Positions 7,337 to 16,363 of a DNA stretch of 64,000 nt are shown here, one piece after another. The notes beneath the pieces are model-generated. The model did not search any database. It was not told the DNA's origin and saw only the letters and a list, made by a program, of their open reading frames with translations. The stretch is taken from positions 620,001-684,000 of the forward strand of contig NZ_JAAVTX010000002.1 of the NCBI RefSeq assembly GCF_012163145.1. Reading direction: 5' to 3'. Origin of the DNA: Falsiroseomonas frigidaquae (GTDB taxonomy: Bacteria; Pseudomonadota; Alphaproteobacteria; Acetobacterales; Acetobacteraceae). Made by a program: the position numbers and the translations under genes. How positions within the stretch are numbered: position 1 is the stretch's first letter; every line of letters starts with the position of its first letter.

Positions 7337-8797
7337 TCATGCGACGCCCTCCGCAACGGGTTGCGCGACGACCTCGCCCAGCGTGTGCCGGACGCGTTCG
7401 CGAAGGATGCGCGGCTCACCGGCTTCGCGCGCGGCGCGCTCCACCGCCTCGCGCAGCCGCTTGGCGGCGGAGATGCGCAGCAGGAAGGGCTCGGCCTCCA
7501 CATGCGCGTCGAGCAATGCGACGGCGTCATCGTCCCACGGTTCCGCGGCGCGGGCGGGCGTGGCTTCGACGCGGTCGAGGTCGGTGCCGAGCGGCAGGAT
7601 GTGGAACAGCGCGTCGAACAGCGCGTTGCAGTATTCCTGCACGATGTAGGTCGCGCCGGCGTAGCCCATGAAGGGCGTTCCGGTGGCGCGGCGGATGATG
7701 GCGCCCGGGAAGCTGGCGGGGATGTACATGGCGCGGGACTTCAGCTCCGCCGCATACATGCGTTCATTGTAGCTGCCGAACAGCACCAGCGGCGGGGTCT
7801 TCTTCATCGCCTCCCGCACCGCCGCATTGTCCGGCTTCTCACCGGCCTTGCGGCTGAAGGCGAAGGCGCAGGGCACGCCCATTTCCTCGCCCAGGAAGCG
7901 CTGCAGGCCGCGTGCATAGGTATCCGTCGCCACCACCGCGAAGCTGGCGGAGGCGAAGAAATCCTGCGTGACGCTGCGCCACAGATCCCAGATCGGCTTG
8001 ATGGTGGTGTGCTTCTCCCGCTCGATGAAAGGCTCGGGATCGAGGCCCGTCATCTCGCCCAGCTTGCGGAGGAAGTTGGTGGTGGCAAACAGGCCCATCG
8101 GCGCGCGCAGCCAGGGGCGTTCCAGCTCCTCGCAGAGCTTCTGGCCGAATTCGCGATACATGCAGATGTTCACATCCGCATCCGGCAGCTTGGCGATATC
8201 CTCGACATGGCTGCCGAGCGGGAACACCAAATTCACCTCGCAGCCGATGCCTTCGACCAGGCGGCGGATCTCCGCCAGGTCGGACGGCATGTTGAAGGTG
8301 CCGTAGATCGGGCCGATGATGTTGACGCGCGGCGTGGTGCCCAGCTTCGGATTGCGCGCGCGCATCTTGCGGCCGCGTGCGCCGAATTCGGTCCACAACC
8401 ACATGATGGCGCGGTCGGCCGCCTGCCACTGGTCCTCGTCGATCGTGCGGCAGATGAAGCGCTGCAGGTTGCTGCCCTGCGGGGTCACGCCGCCACCGAT
8501 CATCTCGGCGATGGAGCCGGTGACGACCACGGCGGGCAATTCGCGATCCTGCGTGCCGGCGGCGCGGCGCATGGAATCCTCGGTGCCGTTCTTGGACAGG
8601 CTGTCCTCGTCCAGGCCGGTGACGACCACCGGCAGCTCATGCGGTGGCAGCGCATCCGTGTAGTGCAGCACGGCCGTCACCGGCAGGTTCTCGCAGCCCA
8701 CCGGGCCATCAATCACCACGCGCAATCCGCGCACGGCGGAGAAGGCGTAGATCGCGCCCCAATAGCCACCAGCCCTGTCGTGATCGAGGACAAGCAT
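7337..8797 (-). CDS. bchZ: Chlorophyllide a reductase subunit BchZ
   Basis: A 486-residue nitrogenase-like subunit of the BchXYZ complex, which reduces ring B of chlorophyllide a. The start [14 protein letters not shown] and the following [10 protein letters not shown] and [13 protein letters not shown] are highly characteristic of BchZ. The longer reading frame upstream of this ATG is a shadow of bchY. The ATG lies one base after the bchY stop codon. The C-terminal part is of ordinary family length. Confidence 0.97.
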   Translation of the reverse strand: MLVLDHDRAGGYWGAIYAFSAVRGLRVVIDGPVGCENLPVTAVLHYTDALPPHELPVVVTGLDEDSLSKNGTEDSMRRAAGTQDRELPAVVVTGSIAEMIGGGVTPQGSNLQRFICRTIDEDQWQAADRAIMWLWTEFGARGRKMRARNPKLGTTPRVNIIGPIYGTFNMPSDLAEIRRLVEGIGCEVNLVFPLGSHVEDIAKLPDADVNICMYREFGQKLCEELERPWLRAPMGLFATTNFLRKLGEMTGLDPEPFIEREKHTTIKPIWDLWRSVTQDFFASASFAVVATDTYARGLQRFLGEEMGVPCAFAFSRKAGEKPDNAAVREAMKKTPPLVLFGSYNERMYAAELKSRAMYIPASFPGAIIRRATGTPFMGYAGATYIVQEYCNALFDALFHILPLGTDLDRVEATPARAAEPWDDDAVALLDAHVEAEPFLLRISAAKRLREAVERAAREAGEPRILRERVRHTLGEVVAQPVAEGVA

Positions 8798-8798
8798 A

Positions 8799-10280
8799 CT
8801 ACGTACCCACCGATTCTTCGGCTTTCGCCTTGGCGGCCTGGATCTTGCGCTGACGCTCGCGGAAGCCCGGCGGGTCCACCGGCTTGTCGCGAAAACCGTA
8901 GCCCGCGCCATCCGGCGTGCCGACGCCTTCGAAGAAGCTGACCATGCGGCTGAAGCGTTCCCGCCCGCGCGTCTGCGCCGCGACGATGCCGGCCATGGAG
9001 CCCGCTCCGGCCGCACCGAACAGCGGCCGCGCCGAGACCATGTTGGTGAAATACAGCGCGGGGATGCCGAGCTCCTTGGCCTTCTGCACCAGCGGCGTCG
9101 TGCCGAGCGCCAGGTCCGGCTTCACCTCCCGCATCGCCGCCATGTCCTGCTCCAGGCTGGCGCGGTACTGCACGTGCGTGCCGCGCGCTTCCAGCCATTC
9201 GCGGTCGGCATCGGACCATTCGGTGCGCGGGCAGGCAGTGCCGACATAGGGCACCTCCGCCCCGGCTTCGGACAGCAGCCGCGCCACCAGCAATTCGGAG
9301 CCTTCGTAGCCGGAGACCGTGATGCGTGCGCTGATTGGCGCCGCCGCCAGCGCCGCCTTGATGGCCGGCAGCGCCCGCGCCTTCGCCGCGTCCAGCTGCA
9401 CGGCCGTTGTGCCGGTGGCACGCGCGATGGCATCCAGCCAGGCCGCCGTGCCGTCATGCCCCACGGGGCCGGAACCCACCACAGGCCGCCCGGCTGCGCG
9501 GAATTCGCGGATGCTGGCGGTGTAGAAGGGGTGCACCGCGGCGGCCACTTCGCAATCCAGTGCGGCATAGAGGTCGCGCCATTCGCGCGCCGGCGTCTGC
9601 GGCGCGACGGTCAGGCCCATCGGCTGCAACATGGCGCCGACGCCCATCGGGTCCGCCGGGAACAGCTCGCCGATCAGCGCGACGCTGCGCTCGCCATCGA
9701 TCATCTGCCGCGGCCGTGCCACCGGGCCGGCCTCGGCCTCGCCGCGGGCATAGCGCAGCATGGCGCCGGCCAGCACATCCTTGGCCTCCGCATGCGTCGG
9801 CACGCCGAAGCCCGGCACGTCGATGCCGATGATGCGCACGCCGTTGATCTGCTTCGGCAGCAGATCCAGCGGCACGCCGGATGCGGTGGGTACGCAGAGA
9901 TTGATGATGACGACGGCGTCGTAGTCTTCCGGCCTGGCCGTCTCGGTCACCGCGTCGCGGATGTCCTCGAACAGTTTTCCCGTAACCAGCGTCTCGCTGT
10001 TGAAGGGCACGTAGCCCACCGTGCGCCGGGCTCCATAGAAGTGACTCGTGAAAGTCAGGCCATAGACGCAGCAGGCGCTGCCCGACAAAATGGTCGCCGT
10101 GCGCCGCATTCGCAGCCCGACGCGCAAGGACCCGAAGGCCGGGCACATGCTCTGCGGCTGGTCATGCGGGCCGCGCGGGTAGTTCTTCGTCAGCTCGTCC
10201 ATCACCAGGGACTTGCCCGCGGCACGCGCGGCAGCCTCCAGTGTCTCGCGGCCTCCGTGGCAGCCTGCGGCTTCGCTCAT
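8799..10280 (-). CDS. bchY: Chlorophyllide a reductase subunit BchY
   Basis: A 493-residue nitrogenase-like subunit that pairs with BchZ. Recognisable stretches include [29 protein letters not shown] with cysteines expected near the [4Fe-4S] cluster, and [17 protein letters not shown]. It starts three bases after the bchX stop and ends one base before bchZ, so bchX-bchY-bchZ are certainly one transcription unit. Confidence 0.97.
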   Translation of the reverse strand: MSEAAGCHGGRETLEAAARAAGKSLVMDELTKNYPRGPHDQPQSMCPAFGSLRVGLRMRRTATILSGSACCVYGLTFTSHFYGARRTVGYVPFNSETLVTGKLFEDIRDAVTETARPEDYDAVVIINLCVPTASGVPLDLLPKQINGVRIIGIDVPGFGVPTHAEAKDVLAGAMLRYARGEAEAGPVARPRQMIDGERSVALIGELFPADPMGVGAMLQPMGLTVAPQTPAREWRDLYAALDCEVAAAVHPFYTASIREFRAAGRPVVGSGPVGHDGTAAWLDAIARATGTTAVQLDAAKARALPAIKAALAAAPISARITVSGYEGSELLVARLLSEAGAEVPYVGTACPRTEWSDADREWLEARGTHVQYRASLEQDMAAMREVKPDLALGTTPLVQKAKELGIPALYFTNMVSARPLFGAAGAGSMAGIVAAQTRGRERFSRMVSFFEGVGTPDGAGYGFRDKPVDPPGFRERQRKIQAAKAKAEESVGT

Positions 10281-10283
10281 CGC

Positions 10284-11303
10284 TCAGGCGCCCTCATAGA
10301 CCACTTCGAGGGACGGCTTGTTCAGCACCTCGGCGCCGCACATGTCCTCCATCGTCGCCGGGTCCAGCACCACGCCACGGCCAACCGCATCGCCCTTGAA
10401 CAGGTTCAGCAGGTTTTCGTGCGTCAGCGGATAGGGGCGGACGGGCGGCGCGCCGGCCACCTGCAAAGCGAGCTCCTCGAACACGCTGGCCCATTGGCCG
10501 CCGGGCACGCCGACGATCTCGTAGTTCGCGGACTTGCGGCGGATGTCGTCATCGGCCGGGATCGCGGCCAGCACCGGGATGCCGACTTCCTTGGCGAAGG
10601 CAGCCGCCTCGCCCGTGCCGTCATCCTTGTTGATGACCATGCCGGCCACGCCGACATTGCCGCCGAGCTTCTTGAAGTACTCGACCGCGGAACAGACGTT
10701 GTTCGCCACATACAGCGATTGCAGGTCGTTGGAGCCAACGACGATCACCTTCTGGCACATGTCCCGCGCAATCGGCAGGCCGAAGCCGCCGCAGACCACG
10801 TCGCCAAGGAAATCCAGCAGAACGTAGTCAAAGTCCCACTGATGAAAGCCGAGCTTCTCCAGCAATTCGAAACCATGGATGATGCCGCGCCCGCCGCAGC
10901 CGCGGCCGACCTCCGGCCCGCCCAGCTCCATGGCGAAGACGCCGTCGCGCTTGAAGCAGACATCGCCGATCTTCACCGCCTCGCCGGCCGCCTTCTTCTT
11001 CGAGGACGTCTCGATGATGGTCGGCACGGACCGGCCGCCGAAAAGCAGGCTTGTGGTATCCGACTTCGGATCGCAGCCGATCAGCAGCACGCGCTTGCCC
11101 TGCTGCGCCATCATGTAGCTGAGGTTGGCCAGCGTGAAGGATTTGCCGATGCCGCCCTTGCCGTAGATGGCGATGATCTGCGTTTCCTTCTTCACCGGAC
11201 CCGTCGCCACCGCATCGGGCTCCTGCGCCGCCTCGTCGCGCAGCGCATCCGCCATGCTCTGCTGCGCGGTGTTCGCGGCGGGCGAAGCGGTGTGTGCGTT
11301 CAT
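10284..11303 (-). CDS. bchX: Chlorophyllide a reductase iron protein BchX
   Basis: A 339-residue NifH-like ATPase that donates electrons to BchYZ. The P-loop [18 protein letters not shown] is followed by LLIGCDPKSDTTSLLFGG, GRGCGGRGI and [13 protein letters not shown], which carry the cysteines for the shared [4Fe-4S] cluster. The start at 11303 is preferred over upstream ATGs because it overlaps the bchC stop (ATGA) and has GGAGAG seven bases upstream. An N-terminal extension of about 40 residues before the P-loop is normal for BchX and absent from BchL. Confidence 0.97.
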   Translation of the reverse strand: MNAHTASPAANTAQQSMADALRDEAAQEPDAVATGPVKKETQIIAIYGKGGIGKSFTLANLSYMMAQQGKRVLLIGCDPKSDTTSLLFGGRSVPTIIETSSKKKAAGEAVKIGDVCFKRDGVFAMELGGPEVGRGCGGRGIIHGFELLEKLGFHQWDFDYVLLDFLGDVVCGGFGLPIARDMCQKVIVVGSNDLQSLYVANNVCSAVEYFKKLGGNVGVAGMVINKDDGTGEAAAFAKEVGIPVLAAIPADDDIRRKSANYEIVGVPGGQWASVFEELALQVAGAPPVRPYPLTHENLLNLFKGDAVGRGVVLDPATMEDMCGAEVLNKPSLEVVYEGA

Positions 11304-12229
11304 GAGCATGCTCTCCAATCGAGGATCATCTTGAGGCACGCGGGATCGTTGAAGGCGGTGCGGTAGGCATCCGGCGCGGCGCTGGCGTCCCGCCGATGCG
11401 TGATCAGCCCTTCGAAGGACAACCGCCCGGCATCGAGCAGGCCGCGCACCGCGACCAGATCAGGCTCCCGCCATTCCGCGGCGACGCGGAACCGCGCCTC
11501 CCGCATGAAGGCGGGCGGGAAGGCGAAGCTGAGTGGCGCGCTGTAGAAGCCGGCGAGCACGATCTCCCCGCCCGGCGCCAGGCGCTGCACCAGGCTGTCC
11601 AGCAGCCCGCTGTCGCCGCTGACATCGCAGATGCTGCGGTAGTCGCGCCGCGCATCGTCATCCGGCGTCACCACCTGGTAACCGCTGGCGCCATCGGCCC
11701 GTGCGGGATTGGTCTCCCACACCGTGGGCGCGCCGCCGGCCGCCACCACAAGCCGCGCCAGCAGCCGGCCGAGCACGCCATGGCCGATGATCAGCTCCGG
11801 CAGTTCGGCGCCTATGGCATGTTGCGCCGTGGCGGCCAGCGCCATCAGCACGCCATCCTCGCCCAGCGCCTCGTCGATCGGCACCGCGCGCGCGCCCGGC
11901 ACCACCAGGCGGGAGGCAGCGCCGCCGAACAGGCCGCGCACGGTGCCGAAGCACTTCGCACCGGGCACGAACACCCGTTCACCGACGCGACGCATCGAGG
12001 ATGGGCCGGCGGCAGCCACGCGACCTACGGATTCGTAGCCAGGCACCAGCGGGTAGCCCATGCCCGGGAAGGGCGGCATGCGGCCGGACCAGAGCAGGCG
12101 CTCCGTCCCCGTGCTGATCCCGCTCCATTCCACGTCCACCACGATATCCTCCTCGCCCGGGGGCGAGAGTTCGAGGCGGCTCAGAACGAGGCGTTCCGGC
12201 GCTTCCAGCAAGACTGCCACGGTGTCCAC
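11300..12229 (-). CDS. bchC: 3-hydroxyethyl bacteriochlorophyllide a dehydrogenase BchC
   Basis: A 309-residue zinc-less medium-chain dehydrogenase that oxidises the C3 hydroxyethyl side chain to acetyl, the last tetrapyrrole-ring step before phytylation. Family blocks are visible: WSGISTGTERLLWSG, FPGMGYPLVPGYESVG, FGTVRGLFGGAAS and LIIGHGVLGRLLARL. The start codon is GTG, with GGGAG upstream. It is the first gene after the paired PpsR operators and begins the bchCXYZ-puf superoperon; its stop overlaps bchX. Confidence 0.96.
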   Translation of the reverse strand: MDTVAVLLEAPERLVLSRLELSPPGEEDIVVDVEWSGISTGTERLLWSGRMPPFPGMGYPLVPGYESVGRVAAAGPSSMRRVGERVFVPGAKCFGTVRGLFGGAASRLVVPGARAVPIDEALGEDGVLMALAATAQHAIGAELPELIIGHGVLGRLLARLVVAAGGAPTVWETNPARADGASGYQVVTPDDDARRDYRSICDVSGDSGLLDSLVQRLAPGGEIVLAGFYSAPLSFAFPPAFMREARFRVAAEWREPDLVAVRGLLDAGRLSFEGLITHRRDASAAPDAYRTAFNDPACLKMILDWRACS

Positions 12230-12255
12230 CTGGACGGCCGCTCCCTTTGATTATG

Positions 12256-12273
12256 TGTCAGCCTATCCTGACA
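12256..12273. promoter_or_regulatory. PpsR/CrtJ operator, bchC-proximal
   Basis: TGTCAGCCTATCCTGACA is an exact TGT-N12-ACA palindrome. It covers the likely bchC -10 element and lies 26 bases upstream of the GTG. PpsR is encoded in this cluster. Repression under oxygen is the known role of such sites in Rhodobacter. Confidence 0.88.
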
Positions 12274-12287
12274 GTGATGCATGTCAA
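12260..12287 (-). promoter_or_regulatory. Predicted bchC promoter
   Basis: On the minus strand TTGACA (12287-12282) and TAGGCT (12265-12260) are separated by 16 bases. Each element lies inside one of the two PpsR palindromes, so bound repressor would occlude both. The -10 match is only moderate. Confidence 0.5.
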
Positions 12288-12299
12288 GACAAACTGACA
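12282..12299. promoter_or_regulatory. PpsR/CrtJ operator, bchC-distal
   Basis: TGTCAAGACAAACTGACA is a second exact TGT-N12-ACA palindrome, eight bases from the first. An eight-base gap is the arrangement described for cooperative CrtJ binding at the Rhodobacter capsulatus bchC promoter. Confidence 0.88.
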
Positions 12300-12307
12300 T
12301 GCGAGCG

Positions 12308-13453
12308 TCAGGTCGCGCTGACATCGGCAACCAGCACGCGTGTCAGCAGCGGCGTCGGCGTTGGCAGGGCCCGGCTGCGGCCGAAGCCGGCGGCGGCGAG
12401 CATCGCCTGCAGTTCCTCCGGGCGGCGCGGGCGGCCGCGTCCCATGGCCAGCAGGTAGAAGCCGAAATACGCCTCCCCCATCGGCTCCGCGCCGCTGGTG
12501 CCGGCCATCGGCTCGGCGATCAGCAGGCGGCCGCCGGCGGGCAGCGCGGCACGGGCGGCGCGCAGCAGGCCCATCACCACGGCGTCATCGTGGTCGTGCA
12601 ACACGCGGACGAAGCTGATCAGGTCGGCGCCCTGCGGCAGCGGATCCGTGGTGAAGTCGCCGCCAAAGGCTTCCGCACGCCCGGACAAGCCGCGTGAAGC
12701 GAAGCGCGCCGTGGCGCGGGAGGCCACCTGGGGCAGGTCGAACAGCATCAGCCGCAGATCCGGCGCGGCCGGGGCGACCTCCGCCAGGAAGGCGCCCTCC
12801 CCGCCGCCGACATCGAGCAGCGCGCGGTGGCGGCGGAAATCGTAGCTGGCCAGCACCTCCGCCGCGACCATCGGCTGGGACGCCGCCATCAGCGCGGAGT
12901 AGTCGGCCACGCGCTCCGCCCCCAGCGCCTGCGGCGCCACGGCGCCGGCATAGGCCCAGTAGGCGGACAGCGCATTGCCACCGCGGTCCCGCCGCAGCAG
13001 CGCGACGGGGTCCGCCAGATCCGCGTAGAGCAGCGCGTGGTGCTCCACCATGGCGGCGATGCCCGGGTTGCCAATCATGGCCGCCCCCAGCGGGCCCAGC
13101 ACCCACAGCCCGTCCTGGCGCCGGCGGGTCAGGTCCAGCGCGGCGGCGGCGGCCAGCAGGCGGCCCATCGCCTCCGGCGGCACCGCAAGGCGCAGCGCCA
13201 GCGCGGCCTCGCTGGCCGGCGCCTCGTGCAGGATCTCGAACAGCCGCAGCCGCACGCAGGCGGCCAGCACCTGGGAATAGACGAAGCCGGCGCAGAGATC
13301 GAACAACTGCCGCGCACGCCGCCGCGCCATCGGCCGGGTCAGCGGGAAGCGCGCGGCCCAGGCGCGGAAGCGCGGATTGGCCGTCACCCCCTCCCGCCAC
13401 GCGCGGAAGCGGTCCATCCATCCGGGCGCGGCCAGGGTGGCGGGCGCCCTCAC
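12308..13453 (-). CDS. crtF: Carotenoid O-methyltransferase CrtF
   Basis: A 382-residue protein that would methylate 1-hydroxy carotenoids with S-adenosylmethionine to give methoxy carotenoids. The N-terminal half holds the helical dimerisation domain (LFDLCAGFVYSQVLAACV). The SAM-binding motif LLDVGGGEGAFLAEV follows, then VRVLHDHDD and LLIAEPMAG, as in family-2 O-methyltransferases. A GTG overlapping the crtE stop (GTGA) is taken as the start; an ATG at 13417 is an alternative. Its expected partners CrtC and CrtD are not in the window, so its substrate must be made by genes elsewhere. Confidence 0.9.
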   Translation of the reverse strand: MRAPATLAAPGWMDRFRAWREGVTANPRFRAWAARFPLTRPMARRRARQLFDLCAGFVYSQVLAACVRLRLFEILHEAPASEAALALRLAVPPEAMGRLLAAAAALDLTRRRQDGLWVLGPLGAAMIGNPGIAAMVEHHALLYADLADPVALLRRDRGGNALSAYWAYAGAVAPQALGAERVADYSALMAASQPMVAAEVLASYDFRRHRALLDVGGGEGAFLAEVAPAAPDLRLMLFDLPQVASRATARFASRGLSGRAEAFGGDFTTDPLPQGADLISFVRVLHDHDDAVVMGLLRAARAALPAGGRLLIAEPMAGTSGAEPMGEAYFGFYLLAMGRGRPRRPEELQAMLAAAGFGRSRALPTPTPLLTRVLVADVSAT

Positions 13454-14322
13454 GCCGCCTGGGCGGCCAGCTTGGCCGGCACCAGTCGCTTCGCCTCGGC
13501 CAGGATCAGGCCGCGCAGCAGGGCCTGGCCGCGGCATTCGGGTATCGCCGCCACAGCTTGCTCGGACAGCGCCCGCAACCGCGCCACGGCGCCGTCCAGG
13601 CCGAATTCCGCAACCGCGCTCGGCCGGCCAAGCGCCTTGTCCACGCCCACCGGCTTGCCGAGTGTCGCCTCATCCTCCACCGCATCTCGTAAATCGTCCG
13701 CCACCTGGTAGGCCTCGCCCAGCCGGTCGCCGAGCAGGCGCCAGGCTTCCGGCTCCACATGGCCGGCGGCGGTGGCGCCGGCGACGGTCGCGGCAGCGAA
13801 CAGGCTGCCGGTCTTCTGCCGCTGGTATTCCGACAGGTCGGCGCGCGGCTCGCATTCCCAGGCCTGGCCGGCGACGATGCCGAAGGGCACGCCGACGCCA
13901 TCGCCAACCACCAGCAACAGCGGGCCCAGCCGTTCCGGCGCCGAAGGGGCGGCCCGCGCCAGGGTCTGGAAGGCCAGCACGATCAGCGCGTCGCCTGCCA
14001 GCACCGCCAGCGGCTCGCCATAGGCGCGGTGCACGCTGGGCTTGCCGCGGCGGGTCGCCGCGTCGTCGAAACAGGGCAGGTCGTCATGCACCAGGCTGGC
14101 GCAATGCAGTAGTTCGATCGCGGCCGCGGCGGCGGAGGACAGCGCCGGCCGGTCATCGCCGCAGGCCGCCGCCACCGCCAGCGTCAGGCGCGGCCGGATG
14201 CGCCCGCCCTTGGGGAAGACCGCATGCCGCATGGCGGCCGCGAGGCGCGGCGGCGCGCCCGCCGCCTCGGCGCAGAGCACGGCATCGGCCAGGCTGGATT
14301 CGATCCGCGAGACGGCATCCAT
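13450..14322 (-). CDS. crtE: Geranylgeranyl diphosphate synthase CrtE
   Basis: A 290-residue trans-prenyltransferase that makes the C20 precursor for carotenoids and the bacteriochlorophyll tail. The first Asp-rich motif is HDDLPCFDDA, the second QVADDLRDAVEDE, and FPKGGRIRPRL is the family N-terminal block. The ATG at 14322 has GGGAGG six bases upstream; an in-frame TTG two codons earlier is less likely. The promoter region carries one exact and one near PpsR palindrome. Confidence 0.95.
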   Translation of the reverse strand: MDAVSRIESSLADAVLCAEAAGAPPRLAAAMRHAVFPKGGRIRPRLTLAVAAACGDDRPALSSAAAAAIELLHCASLVHDDLPCFDDAATRRGKPSVHRAYGEPLAVLAGDALIVLAFQTLARAAPSAPERLGPLLLVVGDGVGVPFGIVAGQAWECEPRADLSEYQRQKTGSLFAAATVAGATAAGHVEPEAWRLLGDRLGEAYQVADDLRDAVEDEATLGKPVGVDKALGRPSAVAEFGLDGAVARLRALSEQAVAAIPECRGQALLRGLILAEAKRLVPAKLAAQAA

Positions 14323-14350
14323 CGGCAACCTCCCAACCGCGCCGGCCTGA

Positions 14351-14368
14351 TGTAAGCCTGGCTTGTCA
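14351..14368. promoter_or_regulatory. Degenerate PpsR operator, crtE-proximal
   Basis: TGTAAGCCTGGCTTGTCA matches TGT-N12-ACA except for the third-last base. It is 28 bases from the crtE ATG and eight bases from the exact site, so it is judged real by its phasing and by its likeness to the corresponding bchC site. Confidence 0.6.
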
Positions 14369-14376
14369 GTGCCGAG

Positions 14377-14394
14377 TGTCAGTCTTTCTTGACA
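14377..14394. promoter_or_regulatory. PpsR/CrtJ operator between crtE and the DUF2189 gene
   Basis: TGTCAGTCTTTCTTGACA is an exact TGT-N12-ACA palindrome. On the minus strand CTGACA within it, with CAGGCT 16 bases on, mirrors the bchC promoter layout. Because the neighbouring gene is divergent, the site could also affect the DUF2189 gene. Confidence 0.85.
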
Positions 14395-14530
14395 GTTAAG
14401 TCAACCGCCAATCGGTCACGCGGGCTTGAGACGCAGCCGGGCGCGGACGTCCCAATTGACAGATGCGGGGTCCTTGCCGGGCATCGCCGGCACCGGGCCG
14501 TCCGCGGAACCCAGCAGGGGGAAGCGAACG

Positions 14531-15340
14531 ATGGCTGAGGCTATGACCACCACGCGCAACTTCGAAAGCGCGCCGCCGGAACTGCGGCGCATCGGGCTGG
14601 AGGACCTCGGCACGGCGCTGCGCCGCGGCTGGGCCGATTTCCTGGCGACGCCGACACAGCTGATGTTCCTCTGCATCCTCTATCCCGTCATCGGGCTGGT
14701 CGCCGCGACGCTGGCGGCAGGCGGGGAGGTGATGCACCTGTTCTACCCGATGGCCGCCGGCTTCGCGCTGGTCGGCCCGCTTGCCGCGCTTGGCCTCTAT
14801 GAGATCAGCCGGCGGCGCGAGGCCGGGCTGCCGACAAGCTGGACCGACGTGTTCCAGGTGCTGCGCTCGCCCGCCTTGCCCGCCATCTCCGGGCTGGCCG
14901 TGCTGCTGCTGGTGCTGTTCACAGCCTGGTTGTGGACGGCGGATGCGATCCACGCCGCCACGCTCGGCACGCTGCCGACCGATCCGCGCTACAATGGTGG
15001 CGCGCTGGCGCTGCTGGAGCAGGTCTTCGGCACGGCGGAAGGGCAGCGGATGCTGCTGATCGGCCATCTGGTCGGCTTCGGCTTCGCCGCCCTGGTGCTG
15101 GCGCTGACGGTGGTGTCCTTCCCCCTGCTGCTGGACCGGCCGCAGGCGGGGCTGGGCCAGGCGATCGGCACCTCGCTGCGCGCGGTGGCCGCCAATCCGC
15201 TGCCGATGGCGGCCTGGGGCTTGATCGTCGCGGCGCTGCTGCTGCTGGGATCGCTGCCGCTGTTCATCGGCCTGGCGGTGGTGCTGCCGGTGCTCGGACA
15301 TGCAACCTGGCACCTGTACCGACTGGTGGTGGCGCGCTGA
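14531..15340 (+). CDS. DUF2189-type integral membrane protein
   Basis: A 269-residue protein with about six predicted membrane helices, starting after a charged N-terminal segment (RRIGLEDLGTALRRGWADF). The block ATPTQLMFLCILYPVIG and the later FPLLLDRP with ATSLRAV-like spacing resemble the DUF2189 family, whose function is unknown. The ATG at 14531 follows AGGGGGAA. It is the only plus-strand gene between 1.6 and 35.8 kb, is divergent from crtE across a 208-base region containing PpsR operators, and ends three bases before the crtB stop. Its place in the middle of the cluster suggests, but does not prove, a function in pigment or membrane biogenesis. Confidence 0.8.
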   Translation: MAEAMTTTRNFESAPPELRRIGLEDLGTALRRGWADFLATPTQLMFLCILYPVIGLVAATLAAGGEVMHLFYPMAAGFALVGPLAALGLYEISRRREAGLPTSWTDVFQVLRSPALPAISGLAVLLLVLFTAWLWTADAIHAATLGTLPTDPRYNGGALALLEQVFGTAEGQRMLLIGHLVGFGFAALVLALTVVSFPLLLDRPQAGLGQAIGTSLRAVAANPLPMAAWGLIVAALLLLGSLPLFIGLAVVLPVLGHATWHLYRLVVAR

Positions 15341-15343
15341 GCC

Positions 15344-16363
15344 TTAGCGCGCCATCGGTCCCAGCGCCGCATCCTGCGCCAGCCTGTCGAACAGCGCGAC
15401 GGCGCGGGCGATACGGTCCGCAAGACTGGCAGCGGGCTGCGGCTGCTGCGCGGCCACCGCTTCCACCAGGAAGCGCGTGGCGGGCAGTGGCGGCGCGGGG
15501 TTGGCGGCGCGACGGGCGGCCAGCGCCGCGACACCGCGCGCCATCAGCAGTGCCTTGCGGCGGTTCGGCACCGTGGCGCGCCGGCTGACCGAATCATGCC
15601 CCTGGCGTTCCACCGCGCGGCCGATGCCGGCATAGACATGCCGCGCCGCGCCGATGCCCGCACGGCAATCCCAGGGCAGCCGCGCGAAACCATCCTCCGC
15701 CCGCGCATACAGAAGATCCGCCGCATCCAGCAGCCGCTGCACCACGCGGCCGAGCGCCGGGGTGAAGGCCGGTCGGGCGAGAAACGCCTGCGCCGAAACG
15801 CCTTCCTGCGCCATCCAGTCCAGCGGCAGGTAAAGCCGGCCGTTGCGCGCATCCTCCCCCACATCGCGGGCGATATTGGTCAGCTGCATCGCCACGCCGA
15901 GGTCGCAGGCCCGCGCCAGCGCCGCCGGGCAGCGCACGCCCATCAGCAGCGTCATCATCGCGCCGACCGTCGCGGCAACGCGCGCGGCATAGGCTTCCAG
16001 CGCCGCGAGGTCGGCATAGCGGCGGCCCTCGGCGTCCCAGGCGAAGCCCTCCAGCAGCGCGGCGGGCAGCACCTGCGGAATCGCGAAATCCCTGGCCACC
16101 ACGGCGAAGGCGCGATCCGCCGGATGCGGCTGCGGCCGGCCGGCATAGATCGCATCCAGCCGGCGCTGCAGCGGCGGCAGCGCAGCGGCGGCATCGGGCG
16201 CCTCGTCGATCGCGTCATCGGCAACGCGGCAGAAGGCATAGAGCGCCGCCGCCGGCTCCGCGATGCGCGACGGCAGCAGCAGCGCCGCGGCGCGAAAGGA
16301 TTTCGACCCGCCCGCCAGCATGGCGCGGCAGGCGGCGCGATCCTCGGCGGAAAGATCCTTCAT
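15344..16363 (-). CDS. crtB: Phytoene synthase CrtB
   Basis: A 339-residue squalene/phytoene synthase that condenses two geranylgeranyl diphosphates. The Asp-rich motifs are CRVADDAIDE and NIARDVGEDARNGRLYLP; SKSFRAAALLLP is the usual N-terminal block. The ATG overlaps the bchO stop (ATGA). It is the last gene of the 18-gene bchF-to-crtB run, so the first committed carotenoid step is tied to the bch/puh operon rather than to crtE or crtI. Confidence 0.95.
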   Translation of the reverse strand: MKDLSAEDRAACRAMLAGGSKSFRAAALLLPSRIAEPAAALYAFCRVADDAIDEAPDAAAALPPLQRRLDAIYAGRPQPHPADRAFAVVARDFAIPQVLPAALLEGFAWDAEGRRYADLAALEAYAARVAATVGAMMTLLMGVRCPAALARACDLGVAMQLTNIARDVGEDARNGRLYLPLDWMAQEGVSAQAFLARPAFTPALGRVVQRLLDAADLLYARAEDGFARLPWDCRAGIGAARHVYAGIGRAVERQGHDSVSRRATVPNRRKALLMARGVAALAARRAANPAPPLPATRFLVEAVAAQQPQPAASLADRIARAVALFDRLAQDAALGPMAR

